Both the position numbers and the translations under genes were made by a program. From positions 106,947,254-107,011,253 of the forward strand of contig JAKGHH010000002.1 in the NCBI GenBank assembly GCA_022828595.1: a stretch of DNA of 64,000 bases, written 5' to 3'. Shown piece after piece: positions 54,623-64,000 of this stretch; position 1 is the first letter of the stretch; each line of letters begins with the position of its first letter. The notes beneath the pieces are model-generated. The model did not search any database. It was not told the DNA's origin and saw nothing but the letters and a program-made list of their open reading frames with translations. The DNA is from Nelumbo lutea (Eukaryota; Streptophyta; Magnoliopsida; Proteales; Nelumbonaceae).

Positions 54623-56918
54623 TACAAGATACAAACATATAGTGGAGTATTACCTAACCCAAAAAATGCTTGGGTTTAACTTGGACCACCTTGCCTCATT
54701 GGGAATGTGATAATGCTACTTTTGCCTCAGTTTCACCTAACAAAGCCCATGCATAGTATGAATTCTAACTAGTTATATTATATATCAATCTTTCCAAAAG
54801 TCCAAAATATGTCAAATTATATTGGTTGGTGCATGTTGAAATTTTAACCTTGCTTCTAAACATCACCCTATATTCACTTCCATTTCCCAAAATTTTTAAC
54901 CTTGTTTCTAAATATTCCTTTCTGCAGACTCCATATTCTTCTCCCTCTCTCTTTCTCTCTGCACATGGCATTCAATTAGAGATGAATGATGACAATACAA
55001 GTTAATTAGGGATGTACCCCGTACTTCATGCAAATAGCTTATGTTAATACATACTTCTCTTCTTTAGTCCTGTACAAATTAATAACTTATATAATACCAC
55101 CAATTTAGAACATTCAGTTAATCATGCATAGTGGTTAATAAAATGATAATAAGTTAATAATGTCAGCATATTGTTTTTTTCTTCTTTAAATAGAAGATAG
55201 GGCTGCAAATATATTAGATCAAATCAGATATAGGAATATCCAAATTTGGTTTATTTATATTCGACTTCAAATCAAGTCTTATCCATCTGTATAGATCAGA
55301 TATGAATGTCAAATATTATTAATAAGTTACACTTAAAAAAATGATTATTAATAAAATGAGCTAAAAATGACTTTGATATTTTTATAGCATGAACCAACTT
55401 CTATGAGATTTTAACCTATAGTTACAATATTTGATTCAACTTCACCAATATATATCCGTATTTGATGCTTTGATCCAATAATTATACAAAATTTAAAAAA
55501 GAATCAAATTAAAATGAAGAACATGTCAAAACGTTTAGGGTTTTATCAAATTAATTAATAATTATAAAGCTTGCACAAAATTTATTAATTATAAGAGGTA
55601 AGAGACATCAATTGAGACATATTTTTGGTTAACCAGCTAAATTTTGACTAGAGTCTAAATCATTCATGTAAGACATTAGCAAAGTATATATTAAAACAGA
55701 AAGTGAGTCCTTGCTCCAAGAAGGGTTTTCTTGAAAAAGGTTTCAGAGGTAAAGGGATGAGAATATGAAATCAGAAAAATGGAAGGATGTGTTTAAGTTT
55801 TTTTTTTAATTTTTTTATTGGAATTAGTATGACGTGATCTTTTATGTTTTGCATTGCTTATTATTATAGTGGAGGACAACCTCGGAAAAAGCTGGGGAGC
55901 ATCTTCCCAGCTCACGAGTCTGTGTTACTGTTTTTTTTTTTTTTTTTTTGTGTGTCAGTGAACATTAAGCTTAATTAGTTTAATAATATATTGATTCTAT
56001 GATGGATTTAATGTCCATCACCAATGGCAATCATCCTACGTGGGCCCTTATCCACGGGATGCTGGAAATGTGGCCCATAGACTCATGAATCTGGGTCATT
56101 CAATCAGTGATCACTGATAAAAATAAATAAAAAATAAAAACCCAAAAGTTAAATTGACTGAAAAAAAGGAAAATTTTCATTTTTCCTCTTCATTTATAAA
56201 TTTCTGGTGAAACATTGATCAGCCCACAAATCGACTTAGGTCCTAATGCTGAGGAGTGAGGAAGCTTGGTTACTGCCAGAAAAAAATAAAAAAAAGGAAA
56301 AAATGTAGTGGAACGAGTCATTGGGTAACCAACTCACAGAGGGGTGAGTCCCAACTAACAGATTCACAAATTCCAATTGTACGGTTGTAGAGGAATAAAA
56401 ATTGGGTAGGACCAGGTATGGTTGCAATGTTAATATTCTCTAACTACTTGAAGATGTCTGTTGTTTAGTAATCCAACAGTAGTGTTTAGTATTTAATTCT
56501 GAAATTCAGAGAGTTGGCAAAGCTATCTCTTTCTCTTTGATTTTCTTAATTTGTTTATCGTTTTTCCTGCTGGTAAGCTATCAATTCTGGGTTTCCGCTC
56601 AACTCCTTGTGTTGGGTTTGGTAAGTAAACCTTCCGAAAGCTAGTCACCTAATTCTAATATTTTAGAGAGAAGTGGTCTAGTTTGTCTAAATCTATCTGG
56701 AGTGCTGACATGGCAAATACGAACAATACATTTGATGATGAGGGACCATTAGATGGCCACCTGTTTTAGTCTTCTTCTATGTGGCAGAGCATATATTCAC
56801 TCCCACAATGATCATCTTCATTTTTATATGAAAATTCTAAATTTTAAACCCTAAATCCTAAATCTTAAACTTATAAAAAACCTTAAACCTTAAATCGTAC
56901 AATCCAAGATCTAAACCC
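54623..56918. other. Intergenic, no gene recognised
   Basis: AT-rich. 55199-55330 starts agggctgcaaatatattagatc and resembles the left end of the gatcc-atttgcacccc MITE type. There is a 20-base T run at 55930. Confidence 0.35.
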
Positions 56919-57258
56919 TAGGCTGTATTTGGAAAAAATGCAAAAAAGTGTGAATGCAAATATGTAAAATGTAAAACGGTCCATATAAATTGTAAAGTTG
57001 GGTTAGTTTTGCACCAACAAATTTATCAAACAGACTTTTGGCTATAATTGACGCAAGCACGAATTCCAATAAAGTATATGCCTTTTATTATCAAAAACTC
57101 ATTTGAATGCAAATTTACTTCTTTTTTATTGATGTACTTTTTCATCTTATTATCAATGCAAATATGCATTAGAAAATGTGTTTTTTGTCATTTGTCAATG
57201 CATAAATGTAACGTTGCCAAACAAAGGCAAAAGTGAACTAGAGTGCAAATTTACCCTG

Positions 57259-58890
57259 TGTAGGTAAGGTGGTGGCTAGGTTAAGAAGGCAGTCTTCTTT
57301 GAAAGACAGAGAAAGATCGTGGGTAAAGGGGATTGAATCTGAGGCTAGGGCATCAAGCAAGAATGATAGAGTTGAGAATCAATGGTGAAGATGTCGATGA
57401 CTAAATGAATTTCATTACGAGGAGGATCTCTATTTATGAGGGGAGATCCCAAGATCCTAAAAGGAAGGAGCTAAGGCTCCATTTGGTTCGTGGGAAGATT
57501 TGAGTGGGATGGGAAAAGATGGGATAGGATGGGATGGGAAAGTGTAAAAGTTTACTCTTCCATTGTTTGGTTAAAATTATACATGGGAAAATAATAGGAA
57601 AACACTATTTCAAGGGAGAAGAGAGAAGAAGGCGAGGGAGAAGAGAGAAGAGGAAGATGGAGGGAGAGATGGAGAACTCCATGATTGAAGCTCTGATCTG
57701 TGTCTACAAACCCAGATCTAAGTTCTACCAACATAGATTTGTGTCTGCGAACCCGTATCTGTGTCTGTGAGCCTAGAAGAAGAAAAAGAAGAAGAGAGGA
57801 GAGAGGGAGGAAAGGAGTGTCTTCGATCTGTGTCTACGAACCTGGATCTAAGTTCTACCATGGCAGAACTTAGATCTATGTCTATGAACCCAGAAGAAGA
57901 AAGAAAAGAAGAGAGGAGAGAGGGAGGAAGGGAGTGTCTTTGATCTGTGTTTGCGAACCTAGATCTATGTTCTACCATGGCAGAACTTAGATTTGTGTTT
58001 GTGAACCCAGATCTGTTTCTGTGAACCTAGAAGAAGAGAGGAGAGGGGGAGGAAAGGAGTTGTTGAGAGGGATTGCCGCCACCACTGCTCTGTTTCTGGG
58101 TTCGAACGGGGAGGGGTGCCATTGCCACTGGTTTCGCTGAAGGAGAGAGGGAACAAGGGTTTCTCACAATTTTCCACCGGGGTCACACGGTTTTGGTGTG
58201 ACTCCAAATCCACAACTTTGGGATCTGACATCCCACATTTTTCTCATCCCATCTCTCTATTTCCCTCAAAACAAATGAGAAAAAGGAATATTCCCTTTTT
58301 CCATCCCCATTCCACAAATCAAACAGATCCTAAAGGTGCTCATTTCCTATTAGAAAAGGGAATATTGGATTTGCTGTCAATCATTAAGGGCACTGTTGGG
58401 TTTCACCATGTGGGGATCTTTTCGAGGATTGACTTTCCTTTCACTCGGATATCCTCATAACCCACGTGTGCTATTACCTTTTGTGTGCCTTTCTTAACTG
58501 ACGTGGCACTAATGATGTCACCGTCTGGCGGATGACGTCTTACTAGACCTACGCGGTGCACTTTCGCTTTTGTTCCTTCGAAGTTATGTGCGTAGGTAAC
58601 ATTTGAGCTTGGTTCTTGGTGAATCGGGGTGCTGTAGCGACTGAGAGTTTATCACAGGGCCGAATGCATGTGAACCTCATCGCAGGTTCGACCTGGGTTT
58701 GCTTTGGTTTGAGCTTAGGAATAAGCTCATCACAAGCGTGCGATGACCCCTGGGTTTATCGCAGTCTTGGGATGTGCTGTAGGTTCATCGCAGAGGGAAG
58801 ATTGGCTACAGATTGATCGTAAGCATCCATGTAGTATCAATGCGGTGATTACTATGCTCTGAGGGACTGAGCGAGCACTATATACCTACA
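57259..58890. mobile_element. Solo LTR of an LTR retrotransposon, containing a MITE
   Basis: Ends TGTAGGTA and TACCTACA, target duplication CCCTG (57254-57258 and 58891-58895). Without the nested MITE the length is about 770 bp. No internal retrotransposon region is present, so it is the product of LTR-LTR recombination. The uninterrupted MITE at 47692 confirms the pre-insertion sequence. Confidence 0.8.
57473..58330. mobile_element. PIF/Harbinger-like MITE with internal tandem repeats
   Basis: Ends GGCTCCATTTGGTT and AATCAAACAGATCC are imperfect inverted repeats. Flanks TAA (57470-57472 and 58331-58333) fit PIF/Harbinger. Inside, about 2.5 copies of a unit of roughly 120-135 bp (gaagaagag...gagtgtctt...gatctgtgt...gttctacca) run from 57700 to 58060. 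It lies wholly inside the solo LTR. Confidence 0.75.
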
Positions 58891-59270
58891 CCCTGAACCG
58901 GGACTTACACTCTATTTTCATCATTTTTAAATACAACCTAAGTGAATAAAAGATTAACGGACCAAATAAATGAGGCTAGGTTAGCAAAGAAAGCAAAAGA
59001 ACAAAGCAAAAACTAATATGGTGTTTGGTGGTGTGGATGCACCACGAGATATTGTGTTTTCAAACACACTACCCCAAAACTAGTGGTTTGGTTGCACCGT
59101 GGTGTAGAGCAAACCACACTATATCGTGGATTGGTCTACACCACAAGGCAAAATATCATCCACAGTTATTTCTCATGGACAATCCATTGCTACCATGGAC
59201 ATTTATCTCCAATATGTTTCCATGCTTCGCACTACTCTATAGTGTGTCTTCCCGCATGATTCACACTACT
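58365..59270. repeat. Block duplication, copy 1
   Basis: Very close to 62181-62978. It covers the 3' part of the solo LTR, the right end of the split MITE and about 330 bp beyond, including a tggtgtttggtggtgtggatg repeat. Confidence 0.85.
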
Positions 59271-61690
59271 GATTATGAATTATAGAACCATGTCCGCATC
59301 CAATCTGATTATGAAATGGATGCGGGTTTTATATTGTTTCAACATCCGAATCCCAAATAATCAGATGGGATGTCGGAATGGGTTTTGACATTAATCCATT
59401 ATTGACACAGCCCTATTGCATGCGTGAAGGCGAATTTCATTCAATTATATAAGAATGTTCATTAATGGGAGAGCAATAGGTTAATCTTAATATAGAAAAT
59501 TGAAGAGTAGTTCAGTGGTTAACCATCTTCCTCGATGTTGTTTTCGTTTTAAAGGCGGGAGATTTTCTTGGCCAATGTGTATATATATATATTTTTAGTG
59601 GTTAACCATTTTCTTGAACAACAACTCCCACTGCATGGTATAGAGCTAGAGAATAGGTCAAACTAAACAAACACTCCTTGAACAATAGGGATTATTCCAC
59701 AAAGCTATAACATCCTAGACCAAATCTTAACAACTTAACAGTACGTACATATGCCATTTATGAATATAGGGATCAAATTGATTGAATTAAGTATTAATTT
59801 AGAGGGTTTACACTTTCACTAAGACTATGTTTGGTTTGAAGAAAAAGGTAGGAAAAGAAAAGAAAGGGTAGGAAAACATGTACAAGATTTGTAAAAGTTT
59901 TCCTACCTTTTCTTTTCTTTCCCTACTTTTTTCCTTCAAACCAAACATAGGTTAAAGTAGTGATTTCCTTATTTCAATGCATGGAAGTAACTGGGTGTCA
60001 ACAACCACCCAACTATGGGTGGATTGACTCCATTAATGAATGGGTTTGGTATGCCTCTTATGTGGTTAAGGTTGGGTTTGGGGTTTTAAAAATATCAGTA
60101 CATGGCAGATTTGGGTTTTAAAAATATCAGTGCATAGTCCTTGAATTGTAGTACTATATGAAGTTTCAACTGCCTTTTTATTGATTTTAAGTGTTGTTGC
60201 TTTTATTGTTCTTGAAAAATTATTTAAACATCCATGTGTATATTTCTTGACACATACTTAAGTCTCCCTTGTACTTTTAACTCTGCAGATGCCTATCTTC
60301 ATATTTCAAATAAATATGCAAATTCACCCCTTCCATTAATTATCCTGTAATGGAAATACCAAAATTGCAACTTTGGTCTTGATAGGAATGTGCATGGAGT
60401 ATATGGCATTTCTGGTAATAGGGGAGGTTTAAGTTCAACCCAATTTCACTTTCAGGCCTGTTTGTTTTTCAGTAAGTTATTTATTCAGGTAAATGCAATT
60501 ACCTTGGTAAGTTTTTCTTAGAAATACTTACCTAATTAAGTGTATTTACCCATGTTCTTTTATTTCTCAGGTAAATAAGGTAATGACCATTTTACTATAA
60601 AAACCAATTATTAATAGGGGCACTTTTGTCCCATTTAAGTGTTGGCAATTTTCCTCTATGTGGGAAAGTTATTTACCCATCTAAAAGATGGGTATCACTC
60701 TCCTGGGTAAGAAAATAAACTTTCCTTGATCCCCACATAAATCTAAAAAAAAGCATGAGATTCTTGGTCAATAAGAACCAAAATCACATTGACCAACTTT
60801 ATTCTCCCTCCAAATCCAAAAAAGAACGCCCCCTTATTATTTACTCAATGGAGAGAACAACAAACCCATTTAAAAAAAAAAAAAACGAATCACCTTTTTG
60901 TAGGTAATTCGACAAACCTTCATTCATTTACATAAAATTCCTTAGGGCAAAAGTAGTACGTCGGTGTTTTCCATCAAGACAATTAACAGCATATTTATTT
61001 TAAATATGAAGGAAGGTTTTTGGAGAGGTCAAAATATATGGGAGATTTAAGTATTTGTCAGGAAATATATAGGAGATTTAAGTTGAGTGACTTGACCCAA
61101 TTTCTATTTTATAGAAGTTTCTTGTTTGTATTTATTCTATTTTTATTAACTACTGTCATATTTTATTTTATTTGGTCCTACTTCATGTGTTGAGATCACC
61201 TTAACCTACCCTATTAATAAGGTGGGGGCAGAGTCAGGTTAGGGTTAGTTCAAATTGGGTCGGTTTCAGGTTAACCCCAAATAATGCCAAATTGACTTTT
61301 TGACCACCCATATCTACAATCGAGGAGATTCAAAACTAGAATATTTTATATTAAAAATTTATATGATTATTAGATGATCATATATGTGAGCAATGATAGA
61401 GATATGAGTTTTTCTCTTGTTTTTTTCCTCTTGTACCAGTGATAAATCCATTACACCATAGAAGTGAAAACTTGGGCTATCAGTTTGATTGGGGTTTAGC
61501 ATTCATCATTCTACGAAAATAAAGCAATGTACGCAACATACAAAAGTTGTTTACATTAATTTCAAAGGGCTGATACTTGGTGCAAAATGTTCCAAACTTT
61601 GAACCTGATTCCCTGAACATGTTTAGGAAGGATATTATCGATGACCCTGAATAAAATTTATTTGTTAGTTATGTATGGAAAAATTGTATT
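59271..61690. other. Intergenic, no gene recognised
   Basis: AT-rich. It contains the 126-bp foldback at 59825-59950 and a (ta)n run at 59580. A possible further MITE begins near 60460 (ggcctgtttgtttttcag), without a clear right end. Confidence 0.35.
59825..59950. repeat. Short foldback MITE (tgtttggtttgaag family)
   Basis: ctatgtttggtttgaag at the left, cttcaaaccaaacatag near the right; the arms are almost the whole element. Confidence 0.75.
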
Positions 61691-61698
61691 CTTGAGAG

Positions 61699-61974
61699 TA
61701 TTGTTTTCAAAATCGGATCAGAAAAACCGAAAATCAGTTAGGTGATCAGTTCCGTTTTACTCAACAACTGTTAGTTTTCCTAATAATATTGATTTGGTCA
61801 GCAAACCACCGATTTGGGTTGTTGAACCATTCAGTGGTTTTGGCCATTTTCTTTTCTAATTTTTTATTTTTTTTTGTTAGAATAGACCATCTGTTCGGTT
61901 CGAAAGTCAGATCACTCGACCTGGGAACCAGACCCTTGATTGGTTCATTGTCCTATTCAGTTTTTAAAACCTTG
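61699..61974. mobile_element. hAT-type MITE (GGTTTTTAAAACC family), copy 5
   Basis: Starts tattgttttcaaaatcgg, ends cagtttttaaaaccttg, with a perfect 8-bp duplication CTTGAGAG (61691-61698 and 61975-61982). A (GA)n tract begins in the right duplication. Confidence 0.82.

Positions 61975-61975
<1 letters not shown>

Positions 61976-62016
<41 letters not shown>
61976..62016. repeat. (GA)n microsatellite
   Basis: About 40 bp of uninterrupted GA dinucleotides that probably expanded from the target duplication CTTGAGAG. Confidence 0.9.
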
Positions 62017-62019
<3 letters not shown>

Positions 62020-62081
62020 TAGAATGGAAAGATAGGAAATAGACGCACATAGAGGATAGGTAGGGGTGGGGGGATAAATCA

Positions 62082-62180
62082 TCATGTATGCCTAATGCCT
62101 TATCCCAACTATATGGGGTTGGCTACTTGAATCTTGTTTCATCAATCTATTATATTTAAATCCATACCAACTATATGGGG
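62082..62180. repeat. SINE-like sequence (ccttatcccaactatatggggttgg)
   Basis: Contains gccttatcccaactatatgg and ggttggctac followed by a second ccaactatatggggttgg. This motif recurs in plant SINE-related repeats; the assignment is tentative. Confidence 0.35.
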
Positions 62181-62978
62181 TTGGATTTGCTGTCAACCAT
62201 TAAGGGCACTGTTGGGGTTTCACCACGTGTGCTATTACATTTTGTGCGCCTTTCTTAACTGACGTGGCACTAATGAAGTCACCGTCTGGTGGATGACGTC
62301 TTACTAGACCTACGTGGTGCCCTTTCGCTTTCGTTCTTTCGAAGTTATGTAGTAGGTAACATCTGAGCTTGGTTCTTGGTGAACCGAGGTGCTGTAGCGA
62401 CTGAGAGTTTATCGTAGGGCCGAATGCATGTGAACCTCATCACAGGTTCAATAAGTTCATCACAAGTGTGCGATGACCCCTGGGTTTATTGCAGTCTTGG
62501 GATGTGCTGTAGGTTCATCGCAGAGGGAAGATTGGCTACAGATTGATCGTAAGCATCCATGTAGTATCAATGCGGTGTTTACTGTGCTCAGAGGGACTGA
62601 GCGAGCACTATATACCTACACCCTGAACCGGGATTTACACTCTATTTTCATCGTTTCTAAACACAACCTAAGTGAACAAAAGATTAACGGACCAAATAAG
62701 TGAGGCTAGGTTAGCAAAGAAAGCAAAAGAACAAAGCAAAGACTAAGGTGGTGTTTGGTGGTGTGGATGCACCACGAGATATTGTGTTTTCAAACACATT
62801 ACCCCAAAACTAGTGGTTCGGTTGTACCGTGGTGTAGACCAAACCACACTATATCGTGGATTGGTCTACACTACAAGGCAAAATATCATCCACGGTTATT
62901 TCTCGTGGATTGGTCTCCAATCTGTTTCCATGCTTCGCACTGCTCTATAGTGTGTCTTCCCGCATGATTCACACTACT
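62181..62978. repeat. Block duplication, copy 2
   Basis: Copy of 58365-59270 with a few internal deletions (one of about 60 bp near 62222, one of about 30 bp near 62452, one near 62910). It carries the same LTR terminus (tacctaca then ccctg), so it postdates the solo LTR insertion. Confidence 0.85.
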
Positions 62979-63249
62979 CTCAACATATTACCGTTGCATT
63001 TAGGGCTCGTCACTATAAAGCTCGCGTTTGCTACCTCTTTATCTCACGTCGGGTACTATTGCTACTTCGAACACCATTGCATAATTGGACTGTCAGATGT
63101 AAGTGATTCATCTTTGTTTACCATTGTCATTTTCTTTTAATTTTTTTTTTGTGCAATATTTTCCCTCTTACCTTTTGGTTTCATTGGTCATTACAAGGCT
63201 TTTCGTTACTAATCCGTTGTTAGGTAGAAACTCTCCATTGTTCACCATT

Positions 63250-63752
63250 TCTCGTTGTTAGGGATACAAACCGATCAAATCGAATTCAAATCAAGGTATA
63301 TCCGAATCTAGTTTGACATTGCTCATTGTAGATTCGATCTGATCGGATTTGATAAGCAAGGGTTTGAATTCAAATCCGACTAAGAAGTCAGATATTTGGA
63401 TCTAATCCGATCCAATTTGTTTCTTTAAAAAATAATAAATTATTAAAAGAAAAATAAAGTATACCAATTTAAATAATGAAAAACAAAAAATACAAGTATT
63501 TTTTAATTATTTTCATCATATATATACATGTTTTTATAAAAAAAATAAAAAATATAACAAATTTACAAAAATACAATATAAATAATATATTTATAAATAA
63601 ATAAATAACATATATATATAATACATAACATATATATAGAATAAGATCTTCTCGGATCAGATACGGGTGATCCAAATCCAATTTGATTTCTAATTGAATC
63701 CTATTATCCGACTTGAAGATACAAATAGGGGTGATCCATTTGCACCCCTACC
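63250..63752. mobile_element. Probable MITE with tagggatacaaacc / atttgcacccctac ends
   Basis: Left TAGGGATACAAACCGATC and right GATCCATTTGCACCCCTA are imperfect inverted ends (14/18). The interior has many gatc/ggatc-type units and an AT-rich middle. No clear target duplication. Confidence 0.5.
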
Positions 63753-64000
63753 CTCGTTATCTGCTGCTGCAACAACTATCATCACCACTGGTAAGAATTT
63801 ATGCACTTGCTATTGTAAAATTAGCTGGATTTTGGGAGAAGCATTTCCAATTCCCAATTACTCTCATATCGTGTGTTAACCCATGTTATAACCGAGTTGA
63901 ATGGAATTATAACACAAGGTGTGGACTGAAATGCAGCAAATAAGCCTTGTAGAATGCATACAGAGGTGTGGTGTGGTTCAATCCACACATCTTTGTCCAA

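Larger units (their letters stand above)
56921..58938. mobile_element. MITE with ggctgtattt ends, copy 2, split by a solo LTR
   Basis: Left part 56921-57258 and right part 58891-58938 together match the uninterrupted copy at 47692-48033. The break falls in ttaccctg. Confidence 0.75.

Noticed and set aside
59025..59285. 86-residue ORF repeated at 62755-62967
   Set aside because: The similarity is explained by the DNA block duplication; the frame is shifted or shortened in copy 2 and lies in a MITE-like repeat.
59505..59570. Possible tRNA-like sequence (agttcagtggttaacc...)
   Set aside because: No matching acceptor or T arm could be formed; only a short box A-like resemblance.

Overview
This is nuclear DNA of a flowering plant. 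The signs are plant-type Ty1/copia, Ty3/gypsy and L1-like elements, spliced plant genes with GT-AG introns (a plant 13-lipoxygenase and a plant O-fucosyltransferase), tRNA-Glu genes, and AT-rich intergenic DNA full of MITEs. I cannot name the species. Only one complete protein gene is convincing: a six-exon O-fucosyltransferase on the minus strand (41441-44434). Most of the rest is repeats and gene ruins.

Region 1 (1-8300): an L1-like LINE is split by a copia element (copia-1, 1142-6655, target duplication GATCT). Region 2 (7249-28136) is a tandem duplication. Unit A (7249-10716) runs from the LINE 3' part, through a GC-rich foldback element, to the promoter and first exon of a type-2 (13S) lipoxygenase. 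Unit B (15225-28136) repeats this, but carries copia-2 (17131-22159) and copia-3 (23271-27928); both insertion sites are empty in unit A. The two units are joined by a Ty3/gypsy element (10711-15224) whose 5' LTR is truncated exactly at the lipoxygenase exon, at a shared ACTATT.

The most striking object is that gypsy element. Gag is mostly deleted, and reverse transcriptase, RNase H and the integrase core are missing. In their place is an intron-free patchwork of host coding sequence: an AINTEGUMENTA-like piece, a Ser-rich piece that may come from a ROP-GEF, a large subtilase fragment and an almost complete UBC32-type ubiquitin-conjugating domain. The last is fused in frame to the gypsy integrase C-terminus. 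It looks like a multi-gene capture by a non-autonomous LTR retrotransposon.

Region 3 (28010-34413): the rest of the unit B lipoxygenase, a nine-exon pseudogene with frameshifts, a lost splice donor, missing segments and an Asn-to-Lys change at an iron ligand. Copia-3 separates its TATA box from exon 1. Region 4 (34666-44434): a partial O-fucosyltransferase pseudogene, two related tRNA-Glu(CTC) copies, nested MITEs, then the intact O-fucosyltransferase gene. Region 5 (44435-64000): no gene recognised. It holds hAT-type and PIF/Harbinger-type MITEs, a solo LTR nested in one MITE and hosting another, a degenerate minisatellite, a tandem AT-rich duplication and a recent 0.8-0.9 kb block duplication.

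The genes do not form a pathway. The window reads as a history: LINE and gypsy insertion, unequal exchange duplicating the lipoxygenase 5' end, further copia insertions, and decay.
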